Source of the DNA: Distichodus sexfasciatus
Taxonomy: Eukaryota > Chordata > Actinopteri > Characiformes > Distichodontidae
DNA length: 64,000 nucleotides
Direction of reading: 5' to 3'
Assembly: GCA_032718565.1 (NCBI GenBank)
Contig: JAVGVS010000023.1
Location: forward strand, 2,236,493 to 2,300,492
The stretch's first letter is position 1. Each line of letters opens with the position of its first letter. The position numbers and the translations under genes are program-made. The notes under the pieces were generated by a model, which was given only the letters and a program-made list of their open reading frames with translations, made no database searches and was not told the DNA's origin. Below, in pieces: positions 1 to 12,064 of this stretch.

Positions 1-1574
1 ATTTTTACTGGTTTTTGGGGTTTTAACTTGACTGCCATTGAAGAGTGTGCAAAAAGAACTAAACGTTAACACATGAAATAAACTGGTAATTGAGTAACAA
101 AAACTGACGTTTGTCATTTTTAGTAAAAAGATTCACTGTTTGGGAATCCAATAAGGTACCAAGTGATCTAAAATTGAATAAATTTGAAGCTGACAAAAAC
201 ACAATTTCATTAATATTTCCATTTATCAATCAAGATCATAAAACTGTTGATTTCTTAACCTAAAACTCTGATAAAGTCACTGCAATGTGGATGCTAAAGA
301 AATTGTGAATCAAGAAAAGTTTCCATTTTTTAAAGAAACTGAGCAATATAATACAAAATTTGCATTAACAAATGAAGACAACAAAAATAAGAAAGGAAAG
401 AATTTTAACCACCTCGTCTCATGATCAAGCACTAAAGTTACCCCAAACAAAATTTGGTAAGCAGATTTAAAAGTAACTGGACAGTACACTCGTCCAAAAT
501 TATTATTATTCCTCTACGGTTAAAATCACTTTTTTCATGACTAAAATAACCGTTGTGCCAGAACAAAGATTTACAACTTTATAATTTCATCTTTGCACAC
601 ATCAGATAGCTATGACTTACTGCATGTAGCTTGAAATTAGAAAACTTTAAAAACCACATCTTAAAAAAAAACCCACCAGCTCTATAACAGAGTCAAAAGG
701 TAAAGAGCCATATTTGGTTTGGCTTAGTCTAGGAGTCGACCGATTATTGGACTGGCCAATTATTATTTATATAATTACCTCTATCGATCACTTTTAAACC
801 AATATGCCAATTCAATAAATGACTTTTAAAATGCACTAATTTGGGCCTAATTCAGGAGTTTCTCATCTGAATTCAGCACACTGTGGTCAGGGGAAAGTCC
901 TACCCATCACACCTAATTTGTTAGGTGTCAAGAGTTCAGTCAATCAGCAAGGCTGAAGGCACCAAAAGTGCAGCATTCTGACAGAAGCTGGGATCTTCCT
1001 GCACTTTTGGTTTTCTAAATTGGGTTCAAAATGTCAATTTTTACAGCAAACTAAATCTCATTAGTAACAACTGGCAATAATTATTGTTAATAATAGCAAT
1101 ATTTGGTATTGACTCTGCAAAAACATCGGTCAACCCCTAGTTTCAACCTCACAAAGAGTTCTTAGTAAGTTTCTTGTCTCAGTACAAAATCTGGAACATG
1201 GAAGCTTATTTTTTTTTAACACCAACTTGCCTACCTTTGGTGCAATACAAGATGTGCAGGGCATTAAATTACCAAAAGGCAAAATTCTTAGTCACAAGGT
1301 GGGTGACCAAGACACCAACATATTTCGTTGCTGCATGCGTCTGTCTTTGCATAATCACAAAGATACCGTCTAAAATGTCAAAATACGAAACAATCCTTTT
1401 TTTTTTAAAAGCACATGCAAAGGCACAAGACTCAAGCAACAAACGAAAGGGTGAAATCTACACAGATACATAAAAAGTTAACCTACAGGACCAGATGAGT
1501 CAATCTACGAATTAAGTCCGTTTTTTTAAAAACCCCATTCAAAAATACTGTGCTTTGTTGCACTCCTTAATTTT
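1..1574 (-). other. 3' flank / likely 3' UTR of the AT-hook gene
   Basis: This AT-rich stretch is downstream of the stop codon of the minus-strand AT-hook gene. I see no coding exon in it. The MITE-like element at 729-1141 is its one recognisable feature. The transcript end could not be fixed because no single poly(A) signal stands out. Confidence 0.4.
729..1141. mobile_element. Inverted-repeat (MITE-like) element in the AT-hook gene 3' flank
   Basis: The left end reads CTAGGAGTCGACCGAT. The right end, reverse-complemented, reads CTAGGGGTTGACCGAT, so the terminal inverted repeats match at 14 of 16 positions. The interior has no coding capacity and contains a smaller inverted pair around CCAAAAGTGCA/TGCACTTTTGG. 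Size and ends suit a non-autonomous DNA transposon, but I saw no clear target-site duplication. It lies downstream of the minus-strand AT-hook gene and would be part of that transcript if the 3' UTR is longer than about 440 bases. Confidence 0.6.
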
Positions 1575-2900
1575 TTACTTCTTTTTTTGGGATTTACCTG
1601 CAGCCCTTGAAGAAGTACTCTTTTTGACGTTACTCTCATGGCTGGTTACGAGAACCTCGACTGACGTTTCTTCGAACTGCTTCTCGCTTTCGCCGTCCCT
1701 CTCCACGCTGTTTGATTTAGCATCCCTTCCGACGCCGAGCTGTGGAACTTCCTTCTTTGCTGGATTACTGTCGCTGCTCTTTCGATCCTCTGCGTCTTCC
1801 GCTCTTTCGGAATTCTCGGACGGGTTGCACGGTCGTTTGGCTGCCGGTTCGTCGTGCACCTCGTTCTGGCCTCCTACGGCTTTGCCAGACGTCAAGGCTT
1901 CGGCCAGGCTGGCTTTGCTAGGGCGACCCCTTTTCCGAGGTTGGTCGCTAGCAGGCAAGGCACTGCTGCTGGTGCTGTTACCGCCGTCTTCAGCCTCTTT
2001 GGAGTCTCCTTTAACTTTTCCGGAACTTGGTGGACGGCCCCGCTTCCGTGGGACTCCGTTTGGCTCACGTGGTGCAACTTTGACTTTGTTCCCAGAGCCC
2101 GGTGGCCGCCCCCTCTTGCGAGGAATTCCGTCGCTCTCCCGCTTGGCAACTGTTACTTTGTTCCCTGAGCCTTTGGGTCGTCCTCGCTTTCTGGGAGTCC
2201 CGTCTGCTGCCTGCACGATGACTTTGATTTTATTCTTAGAACCTGGTGGTCTGCCTCTCTTTCGAGGAGTCCCATTTGTCTCAAGTTTCACCTTCAGCTT
2301 GTTTCCGGAACCTGGGGGCCGGCCTCTTCTTCTGGAAGAGCCCTCAATGGCCCTTTTTGGGGTACTGGCTAATGGTCCCCGTTTCTTCTTAAAGGAGCCT
2401 CGCGGCCTGCCTCTCTTTCGAGGACCGCCCTCGCCGAGCTCGTTGGCACTCTTCAGGCTGCCGTTGAGCGCCCCGGACTGCAAGGAAGCTCTCAACGCAT
2501 GTTCGCTTTTGCGCGGTCGACCTCGGCCCCTTTTCTCTTTGGGTGTATCTACAAGGGGATGGATGCGCGGTCTACCGAGAGGCTTTGAGAGTTTCCGTTT
2601 GCGTTTGCTCAACCTCAAAATTCTCTCCGCCTCTTCCTCCGGCGTCAGGGGGATCTTTCTCGGCCTGCCGGGAATCCGGATTTTCTTGGGACGCCCACGC
2701 TTTTTAACTTTTGGTTTTAGCACAGTTTCGGGTGAAAAGAAATCCACTTTTCTCGTTGCCCTGGCATTGTGTGTTACATCTTTCACGCTGGTGAACTTTT
2801 TGTTAGCTGAGCCTTTTGGTCTGCCCCTGCCACGTTTCGGGGCGCCAGCCTTTCCGTTGGCCACAGCTTGGTCAGATCCATCTTTGTGCTCAGCCTCCAT
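1575..2900 (-). CDS. Multi-AT-hook DNA-binding protein (441 aa, single coding exon)
   Basis: This is a long uninterrupted frame on the minus strand. The ATG at 2898-2900 has G at -3 and G at +4; the GTG just upstream is not the likely start. The protein is rich in K, R, G, P and S. It has twelve GRP cores at about residues 26, 69, 78, 109, 127, 164, 193, 216, 240, 264, 288 and 325, most as (K/R)RGRP flanked by basic residues and often followed by PGSGN or KGSGN. That is the minor-groove AT-hook of HMGA-type proteins. Hooks from residue 193 to 290 recur every 23-24 residues, so they come from a 72-base coding repeat. The protein ends in SQKKK. No enzymatic or zinc-finger domain is visible. Vertebrate HMGA proteins have three hooks and about 100 residues, so this is not HMGA1 or HMGA2; it resembles multi-hook chromatin proteins such as insect D1. 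The role (AT-rich chromatin binding in the nucleus) is inferred from the motifs. Any intron would lie in the 5' UTR. Confidence 0.9.
   Translation of the reverse strand: MEAEHKDGSDQAVANGKAGAPKRGRGRPKGSANKKFTSVKDVTHNARATRKVDFFSPETVLKPKVKKRGRPKKIRIPGRPRKIPLTPEEEAERILRLSKRKRKLSKPLGRPRIHPLVDTPKEKRGRGRPRKSEHALRASLQSGALNGSLKSANELGEGGPRKRGRPRGSFKKKRGPLASTPKRAIEGSSRRRGRPPGSGNKLKVKLETNGTPRKRGRPPGSKNKIKVIVQAADGTPRKRGRPKGSGNKVTVAKRESDGIPRKRGRPPGSGNKVKVAPREPNGVPRKRGRPPSSGKVKGDSKEAEDGGNSTSSSALPASDQPRKRGRPSKASLAEALTSGKAVGGQNEVHDEPAAKRPCNPSENSERAEDAEDRKSSDSNPAKKEVPQLGVGRDAKSNSVERDGESEKQFEETSVEVLVTSHESNVKKSTSSRAAGKSQKKK
2030..2330 (-). repeat. Coding minisatellite, 72-base unit, five AT-hooks
   Basis: Inside the AT-hook gene, five hooks (GRP at residues 193, 216, 240, 264 and 288) are spaced 23, 24, 24 and 24 residues apart. 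Each unit has a linker with a K-K-V-like basic stretch, then a G-x-P-RKRGRP-x-GSGN type hook. The spacing shows tandem duplication of a 72-base unit with in-frame divergence. Confidence 0.85.
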
Positions 2901-4226
2901 CACAGCGACTTCAGGCTTTCCCTGGATCTGGGATTTTTACCCAGATTTGTCTTTTTCCAGATGCTATATTCTCCAGAAATAAAGATTAAAGGTTCACTTT
3001 ATTAATCAGGAAATTTGAAAACAGCAAATTAAGTGATGTTAAGGAAACATGCATAAAGAACACAAACTATATTAAGACTTTTTCAGAAATACACAGTCTG
3101 CATAGGCAAATTACTTTAAATTTGTGCCCTTGCTCTCCTGTGAACCAGGAAGTCCAGTAACACAAAAACAGAAATGCACAATCAGTGCAGGTCAGGTAAA
3201 GGTTTATGGAAGTTATTCCAAATGTTTTCATACATTTTATTTTTAAATGTAAGCAGTTCTGGCCATACTGGTGCATGGCCAAATATAATTGGTAATATTT
3301 AAGTAATTACAAGGAATTCACAAATTGAATTCTGACATGGAATATCTGTTTAATACTATTATACTGACTCGAATAGCTGGATCAGGCATCAATAAAAACA
3401 CAAATTTATTCAATCAACGTTTTTGCTGCTAGTAGAATTCTGCTAACTAGGTTTTTTTTGCTGTGATTTAGGTTTTACATTTTAATCTTTTCTTTTTAGA
3501 ATTTTAATTCTCAACCAACTTGTTGCTGTATTAAAGCATTTACTCTGGTATTGTTGTTGCATTTAAATTAGTTGCTGATGAACAATTATTAATTTTAATG
3601 TCCAATCATTCAGGGAATTTGTAACTTTGTATGTACTATTTCTTTAGTTTGAATGTTTGAGTCAGGACTGAGGTATCTTTACACATTAAATAATGATCCC
3701 AGTCCCTGATGTTCATGATCAGTGCTTGATATTTCCACCTATTATTGAACATTATTTGTACATACTACTGTTATAACAATTTACACATACTATTGAACTC
3801 CTCACATAGTTAACTTATTAACTTATTTTAATATATTGTCTGTTTAGAATTTCCACATTGAACTGCTGCAGATCTTATGTACTCAAGGCAAAAAGACAAT
3901 TCCAGTAGAACCATAACTGTAGTTTAAATACTGCATGTAAATTAAACTGCAGTCTCTTTTTCAATCTCTAGTTTAAAGTTTATAATTTATATATATGCTT
4001 ATTCGTTGTGCCTTCTTTGTCTTGTACTCTGTTAAAAAAAAAACAACTAACCACGTTGTCTTGTCTCTCTGTATACATGTATATAATAGAGATGACAAAG
4101 TTAAATTCAATTTTATTTTGTCAGCTGATACACAAAGTAGTGTATCGGAACTGAAAACATTGGCTTAGTGCATGTAGTTACAATCGCTATTGTGACAATC
4201 AAATGTTCAAGTTCAAAATCTGTGTT

Positions 4227-4232
<6 letters not shown>
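2901..4232. other. 5' intron/UTR region of the AT-hook gene, no coding exon seen
   Basis: This is AT-rich sequence just upstream of the AT-hook start codon. On the minus strand a possible splice acceptor (TAG after an AT-rich tract) lies about 70 bases upstream of the ATG, which would make a short 5' UTR segment joined to a distant first exon. A small repeat with TTGTCTTGTCTCT and GAGATGACAA lies near 4057-4100 and recurs near 51.68 kb. Confidence 0.35.
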
Positions 4233-4233
<1 letters not shown>

Positions 4234-4299
<66 letters not shown>

Positions 4300-4441
4300 C
4301 TATATTTTCCAATGGATTATAAATTTCTTTATAGCATTCAAAACCTACATCATGTTGATGTTTGTTTGTTTGTTTGTTTGTTTATACATATATATATACA
4401 TATATATATGTATATATACATATATATATACATATATATAT
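4234..4441. repeat. (TA)n, (TTTG)n and TATACA microsatellites
   Basis: About 62 bases of pure TA repeat end near 4295. A TTTG run starts near 4359 and passes into a mixed TATA/TACATA tract ending at 4441. Open frames translated across it are low-complexity artefacts. Confidence 0.95.
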
Positions 4442-5330
4442 AGTGGGTTTTTTTGGTTGCTACTTTTTACAATATTCACAAGTTTGTTTGTTGCAGCTTA
4501 GCTACGCTGTGCTGTCACTTAACTATTTACTGTGTAATTTTTTACACAATAAATGAAATATGACTAATTATTTAAATCTGGAATATTAAGAAAGCTAATA
4601 CTCTTAAAATACTGCATATTGCTATATGCTTAGTCCAGTCAAAAGTACTACTAACACAACACTGACATCAAATAAATATTTTCCCAATTTAATCAATTTC
4701 TCAGTGATCTAGAGTTGTACACTTGCTATTGAGAATATTAAACATATTTAATATTTCCCAAAAACTAAATAAAAGTAATAATAGATTAAAAGTTGCTCTG
4801 TAATAAAATCACTTAATTATGTAGAGAACTGATACAACGAAAAATAAAAGAAATTGTCTAGTTTTTTAATTAATTTTAGATTTAGTTACAATTAATTACT
4901 TTTCCTCTCAATACTGACTTCACTGTAGAAAAATGAATAGGCGATTAGTAAATAACAAAAACGACATATATTTTGGGTAATAATACTGTTACGCCTCTGC
5001 ATTTATAGCTCAAATAATAATTTCTGTATTTTGCTACACGACCTCATCATCAATTCTATATATAAGAAAAAATACTAATACATTTTATGGGTTAACTTAA
5101 TAAGAAGCAAACACACAAAGTAAAAGCGCATTAATAACAAAAGAATACTGAAACAAACGAGGCGATAACGGTGCATTCGGCAATTTAATTTTTTCTTCAC
5201 ATCTGGAACAAAAAAAATGTAAAATGTAAAGCAAAAAACAGCGGCGCATTCAGTAATTAACTTGAGTCTTTTTTAGACTATTTACTCTCAATTTTTCGTT
5301 TTTAAAATTTTTCCATTTATATAATTTTTT
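4442..5330. other. AT-rich noncoding sequence
   Basis: No exon, repeat unit or transposon end was recognised here. Confidence 0.4.
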
Positions 5331-5475
5331 TCGTCAGGCGAATTTCTCGGGCACCGCACACGAGGGCGATCGGGCAAACCTGCGCTTTCACTTCATCGCG
5401 TTCACCCGAGCCAGTGATTAGCCCGCTAAAGACAAGAACAGCACGTAACGTTCACTTTGGTTCCAGGTGATGAAA
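5331..5475 (-). promoter_or_regulatory. CpG-rich block, candidate promoter or first exon of the AT-hook gene
   Basis: This short GC-rich interval has many CpG dinucleotides and stands out against AT-rich surroundings. It lies about 2.4 kb upstream of the AT-hook start codon. A CpG-rich promoter with a noncoding first exon and a 5' UTR intron is a common vertebrate arrangement. On the minus strand a CGCAG followed by GTTTGC could be a splice donor. Transcription direction is inferred from the neighbour only. Confidence 0.4.
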
Positions 5476-6576
<1,101 letters not shown>

Positions 6577-6819
6577 TGTCCACAGTCTAGGAACGAATCA
6601 GTGTGAATTTTCACTTCACATGTTATATTTTATAGCTATGTATGTGACAAACAAAGAATCCTGCATTATATAACAGTGCTCTACAATGGTTGCAGTACCT
6701 GTTCTTCCTTTAGAGGCCGCCCTAAACGACTTGAAGAATGTTCGCTGTTACTTTCTGTCCTCAAATTTGGTTGATTTACAGGTTTACATTTAAGATATTT
6801 GGTCCTTACCAGAGCAATA

Positions 6820-7851
6820 TAGGTGACCAGATTTAAATTTGTGAAAAAGAGGACACTTAGCTTCGGGTCCAGACGATTTTAGCCAACACATTTTTTAAAC
6901 CAAAATTATATAAACACTCTACTCTTACACCACTTCTGCATTATTTTTGAGTTACTTTTCACCAAATAACTGCGGACATGGCATTCTAAAATGCTACTGC
7001 AGCTCATTCTACATCCAGTGGAGAGCGATGTCTCACAGTGTTGTTTAACTTTTGTTTTGAAAGTCGAGTGAACGAATGATACACAGATGTGATAAGTCGA
7101 AGTTAATTCATTTACTAACATAAAGATATGTATATGTAATATTATACTTGTATAACTTTACTAAAATTGATTATAAGTTTTGTATGGGGTATATTTTTAT
7201 ATAAACGTAGATCAACATTTAATTTTATTTATGTGCTTACCTATTCAAATATTACTTGAACAGTACTGAACTAGAACAAGTTTATCTTTCACTGCTGTTA
7301 TCCTTGTATAACTATGTAACAAGTAACTTTTTAATCTTGAATATGTTTTATATATTCAACCAGTATTGATTCACTTTCTTAACCATGTTAAATTCAGACT
7401 AATTGAAAAACTACACTGCACTGAACATTAAAAATATCGTTTCACATGATTTTATAGTCATGAGAGACATCATTAACTGTATCTTGAATTTGAATATTTA
7501 TGGTAAAATGGGAATTTAGTTTGTAATGTTACTTGGTGAACTGCTAGATACTTGACTGGAGTCGATTCTTAATTCTTAGCTATCTTGAATCGAGGAATCG
7601 GTTCTTTATGAAAGCGACTCCCAGCCCTAGACGACGCACAGGTTGCGTCCGACTCTGCAAGCTGCCAGTGGTTTGGGACGCGGCCGCCATTAAAGTTATT
7701 TGATTTAAATGGTCAAAAAAGGTGTGGAAGTGTGAAGATAGACGCTTCGTCCCTGTAATTCACATTTAGAAATCCCGGACAATTCTGGACGCAATTTCCA
7801 GGTCTCAAAAAGAGGACATGTCTGGGGAAAAGAGGACGCCTGGTCACCCTA
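6820..7851. mobile_element. DNA-transposon-like element with TAGGGTGACCAG ends
   Basis: The left end reads TAGGTGACCAG and soon after has AAAAAGAGGACA. The right end, reverse-complemented, reads TAGGGTGACCAGGCGTCC and then TCCTCTTTT motifs. These ends resemble a non-autonomous element frequent in fish genomes, probably hAT-like. It carries an interior block (about 6942-7305) that recurs at 9150-9513. A CpG-rich patch with GCGGCCGC lies near 7680. No transposase frame is intact. Confidence 0.55.
6942..7305. repeat. Copy 1 of a ~360-base dispersed block
   Basis: The block runs from a CTGCATTA-type start through GAGAGCGATGTCTCACAGTG to a segment with ACTTGAACAGTACTGAACTAGAA. The same order of words, with small indels, recurs at 9150-9513. 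Confidence 0.85.
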
Positions 7852-8544
7852 GTTAAGAGTCTTAACTACAATACGCTTTGTAGTCCACCAAGAGAACACT
7901 TTCTTCATACTTATGAATTTAGAAATAAATCAAAAGCTAACAGCTAGTAAACGAAGTTACTGCCAACTAAGTTACTTGGTGAGTACTGAGAACTGATTGC
8001 AGAAGCGACTCTTTTTAAGAATCCCACCTGCATCCATGCTTTTTAAATATTTAGCACAGCGTTATTGTTGTTCAGACTGTTTTTCTTTAATTTTCTTTTT
8101 CTTTGTTGTTCGACTTTAATTGCATAAGGAAAAACACTGGATCTTATTCACCTACCGTAAGAAGAAATCTGTTTTTAAAACCCACGCAGTTTTCACGAAG
8201 ATTCTGACATTGACATTATTTATTTTAGACTTGTCCAGAATCTACAAACAGTGAAGAGAACATTTAGCTTTTATTGCATGACTGACAAAACAGTTTACTG
8301 GGCTTTCATCAATTCTACAGTTACCTCTTATACAATTTAAACGTCTTAGCTTCTCAAGAACATACTTAAGAAAAAAGAAAATAATTGTGAATTATTGTCT
8401 TTTTGTTGACTTTTGTAAAGAAGTAATGTTATTTTTAATCATCTGTGTCTGTTTTGTTGTAGATCACGTCAGTGGTTTAGTCATATTAGAGTGACAGTTT
8501 ATAGAATACAAAAAAACTGAAGGAGAGGAATTATAATCTAATCC
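7852..8544. other. Noncoding sequence, nothing recognised
   Basis: AT-rich unique-looking sequence with no exon or repeat end seen. Confidence 0.35.
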
Positions 8545-8640
8545 AGGCCTTTATTGGATTTACCAGTGGTGGTAGGATTGAACCTGTAACTTCTTTGTCC
8601 AGACGCAAGTTTCCTACCACTAGACCAGCACCATTCATTT
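8545..8640. repeat. Dispersed repeat fragment, tRNA-like core
   Basis: The segment holds GGTGGTAGGATTGAACCTGTAA and CCACTAGACCAGCA, which on the minus strand resembles a Pol III A/B-box arrangement. The same GGTAGGATT(C/T)GAACC word occurs in the repeat at 41422-41560. Confidence 0.5.
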
Positions 8641-9066
8641 ACCCTCTCTCCATCCAGTGGTGGCATGGCATACCGGACATACCGGACAAATTTTTAACAT
8701 TTATTAATTTTACACTGGAGCGCTAAGACTGGCCGATCTATTTGTCTTTCTGAATGGCCCAGCCCTTGTTTTACTTTGCAAGCACCTCAGTGTTTTATTT
8801 TTCTAAACTGAAAATTCTCAAACAGTATAATTTTTGCTGTTGAGTGTTATTGTAGATACGTGCATGCGTGTACAAGCCTCCATAGTTTAGATATTTTCCA
8901 CAGGGACTCTACGATATTTGCTGTGTGTGATTTGCTGCAAGAGTCCTTTTAGCCTGTGTTACAGTTTTCCACTTGCAGTTGTGTTTCTCTGCATATAAAT
9001 GCTATCTGGTTTCAAGTTCTTGCAGAGAAAACTCTTAAGTTTGCCAGTCCAAGCAATAAATGCCAG

Positions 9067-9590
9067 GGCCGAATTTTGGTCCCAGCCCAACCCTGCCTTC
9101 CTCTCACAGGAAGCCTGGGGCAGTTGGTAGCGTAACCGTTAGGGTCTGCATTACTTTTGAGTTACTTTCACCAAAATAACTGTGGGCATGGCATTCTAAA
9201 ATGCTACTGCAGCTCATTCTACATCCAGTGGAGAGCGATGTCTCACAGTGTTGTTGTTTTATTACTTTTGTTTTGAAAATCTACATAGATGTGTCTCCAG
9301 TTAATTCATTTTATAAATATGCTATATGTAATAATAATATTATATTTGTATAACTTTAATAAATTGATTATATATAAGTTTTGTATGGGGGGTATTTTTC
9401 ATATAAACATAGATCAAGATTTAATTTTATTTAATATATATGCTTACCTATTTAAATATTACTTGAACAGTACTGAACTAGAATAAGTTTACCTTTCACT
9501 ACTATGTTATTCTGGAATTTTGGTCCCAGCCCAACATTGCCTTCCTCTCACAGGAAGCCTGGGGCAGTTGGTAGTGTAATGGTTAGGGAG
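9067..9590 (+). repeat. Tandem-duplicated SINE head flanking a copied ~360-base block
   Basis: An ~83-base segment at 9067-9151 (GAATTTTGGTCCCAGCCCAA through the SINE head GGTAGCGTAACCGTTAGGG) recurs at 9512-9590. Between the two lies copy 2 of the block found at 6942-7305. The arrangement is A-B-A', with both A copies stopping in the SINE A-box region; A' then continues into a complete SINE. Confidence 0.8.
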
Positions 9591-9820
9591 TTGGCTTCAT
9601 GATCGGAGGATCACCAGTTAAATTCCCAGACGTATAAAGGTACCATTGAGACTCTCATGAGCAAGGTACTGTCCCACTGTGGACTGCTCCCCATCCGCTG
9701 CATGTCACCTGCCCACTACTCTTTCACGGACGGGTCAAATGCAGAGGTCACATTTCGTTGAGGTGCACAGAGTGCTGTGCTGTGCTGTGATGTGTTCACA
9801 ATGACAAACAATCACTCAAT
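9561..9820 (+). mobile_element. tRNA-derived SINE, full-length-like copy
   Basis: It starts at GGGGCAGTTGGTAGTGTAAT, a Pol III A-box-like head. A diverged B box follows, then a body with TACTGTCCCACTGTGGACTG and GGGTCAAATGCAGAGGTCAC, and a tail with GTGCTGTGCTGTG and GTTCACAATGACAAA. At least eight more copies occur in the window in both orientations. It is a retroposon, not a tRNA gene, because the body extends well past tRNA length and the tRNA part cannot form a clean cloverleaf. Confidence 0.85.
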
Positions 9821-11130
9821 TTAACCTAAACGCACTCCACGGTCTTTGCACCTGTTATGAATTGTGATCTTTGTCCTGAAAGAGGTCAGTGGAAACAAGA
9901 CTGCCATACCAGATAGGCTCATTCGGAACCTGTGTGAGGACTGGAGAAGCCAATAAAAGGTATTCTGATATGTGAAAAAAAGACTGATCTGTCCTCCTGA
10001 CACCGCTGAAGACCCGAGGCATCACTGTTTAACTTCACAGATTCCCAAGCTCGTGCATTAGCCTTGGTGGAAAGACCTTATACATATATGCATCCTTTTC
10101 CTTCCTCATTCTGCACAGCTTAAGTCTGATTCATTCACAGTAGTGATTAAGAAAACTGAACAAGTCAGTAGGATCTTACTCATCGTCTTGTCTACAAAGG
10201 GTAGCCACAGGGCAATTTTCATTGTGGTTCATGTGGTTTTGTGGTGTATGTGCTGTAATTTATCTACACTGCAGTACATAGGCCTGCCCAGCAGTGGCTG
10301 TCAGGTCGTTACTTAAACACACCACATAGACTATTATGTCATTTGTATTTGTGACTTTTTATGATTTTTTTATTCATGTAAATAGCTTTATATAGGATTT
10401 CACTGCCAATACTGTATCAGTTAAAAGCTCTCTTTTTATTTAACACATATTTGTTCCACTTTGCACTATGGCAGTGCTTCTTTTTTTAAACTTAGGTGGT
10501 CAAGTTAACACTTCAGATCTTTCATGGTCATTTGCTGAAACTGCTGAAAAAAAGGTTCTTACTAAACCAACCTAATCAAAGTGATGCAATATCTTTATTT
10601 TATAAAATATTATTATGCCTTTTGCAGATTGCAAAGTGCAGATCCAGTACTAAATAGATGCATTTTCTTAAAATTAACTGAAAATTCTGGCAATCCAAGG
10701 AATTCTTGATGCTTTGTCAATGTAATAACTAAGGTTATCCTGCAATGTCTGCGATTTTAAAGTCTGTCAGGGCCCTATGCAAATATTCACATGAGGCCTT
10801 CCCCAACCAACATCACCGTTATGTTATAAGTAACATGACGCCAAAACAATGAATTGTGAACACTTTTTATTTTGAAAGTTCAGATTATTTTTAATATATA
10901 CTGTACATATAAACATTTAAAAATATGGAATTCAAAAATATAAATGTGAACAACAGTAAAAAACAGAATCATGAAAAAACATTGTATATAGCACAATAAT
11001 TTACACCAATACACCTTACTAATTTAGAGTACACTTGTTACATAATGTTGCATTCATAGCTCGACACTTGGCTTAAATATAGAGGAAGAATAAAGGTGTC
11101 ACTTAAAGGAAAGCAGAGGTGGTAGTGCTA
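9821..11130. other. Noncoding sequence, no gene seen
   Basis: AT-rich sequence with scattered short simple repeats and no splice-supported exon. Confidence 0.35.
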
Positions 11131-11134
11131 GAGG

Positions 11135-11300
11135 TGACAAGACAAGTTTATTTTTGTAGTGCATTTTCATATGCCGAGCTCATTCAGTCTGCTTTACAGA
11201 ATATGAGAACTGTAAATGACTAAAAAGTACCATAATACCTTCATATTAAAAAGCATACATGAGATGTATGATGAAGTAAAAAGGGCTAAGTAAAACATAT
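11135..11300. repeat. Possible LINE 3'-end-like fragment
   Basis: The word ACAAGTTTATTTTTGTAGTGC followed by GCTTTACA resembles the reversed 3' end of fish L2-type LINEs (TTTATTTATATAGCGC-like). It is short and diverged, so family assignment is weak. Confidence 0.4.
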
Positions 11301-11814
11301 AAATATTTGTCCTGTTGGGAAATGAGGTCTTATGGATGATGATTGCTGTGCGAACAATATTTCAGTTATGTTAGCTAACACATTAACTGCATGAATAACT
11401 TCTGTATCCTGTATCATCTTTCTTCATGTTTTGTGCTCATGATAATACTAGTGTTCATTCTACATAGTAAACCTCCTCCAACCAACCCTAGTTAGTAAGT
11501 CTGTGGGTTGAAGTTTATCAAGAATTCAGTTGTAAGATATTTAATCAGTCAAATGGTTTATTTTGCATTAGGAAGTACACTATCTATGATAAATCATGAT
11601 ACATAGACTTCAATACACAATAGCCTTTTTTGCATTTTAATCTATATTATTGAATATATTTATTTCATTTGTGAATATAGGTATTAATGTTACAAATATA
11701 TTTTATTACAGAATCAAGCTTAGGTTTTGACAAATTAGTTGATTGACTAAAAAATTCAAAAAACACCCTGTCTTGTCTTTAATTATTCATTCATTCAATA
11801 TCATTCAATATTGC

Positions 11815-12064
11815 AGGGACCGGAGCCTATCCCGGGACTATGGGTGCGAGGTGGCGACACACACACACTCACATTCACACCTATGAATTAGATTAGATTA
11901 GATAGATTAAACCAATCAACCTACAGCACATGCTTTTGGACTGTGGGAGGAAACCTGAGCAACCGGAGAAAACCCACATGAACACGGGGGGAGCATGTAA
12001 ATCCAAGCCAGAACCTTCTCGCTGTGAGGCGACAGCGCTAACCACTGTCCTGCTGTGCTGCCCC
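11815..12064 (-). mobile_element. tRNA-like-headed dispersed repeat (second SINE-like family)
   Basis: It begins with GGACCGGAGCCTATCCCGGG, passes a CA-rich stretch, then TGGGAGGAAACC, and ends with CCTTCTCGCTGTGAGGCGAC and AGCGCTAACCACTG. Reverse-complemented, the end resembles a Pol III head (GGTTAGCGCTGTCGCC). A longer copy is at 46703-47160 and a fragment at 51207-51300. Confidence 0.75.

Noticed and set aside
1174..1473. 99-codon open frame on the plus strand
   Set aside because: It lies in the 3' flank of the AT-hook gene, has poly-F/poly-K artefacts from T and A runs, and no domain or splice context.
1555..2982. 475-codon plus-strand frame opposite the AT-hook gene
   Set aside because: It is the antisense shadow of the GRP-rich coding sequence; its repeated G-R-P-L-F-R-G motifs are simply the complement of the hooks.
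9561..9640. Possible tRNA genes at SINE heads (also at 15.8, 22.2, 25.4, 33.8, 42.7 and 51.2 kb)
   Set aside because: A- and B-box-like words are present, but the sequence is diverged, cannot fold as a clean cloverleaf and continues into a shared SINE body.
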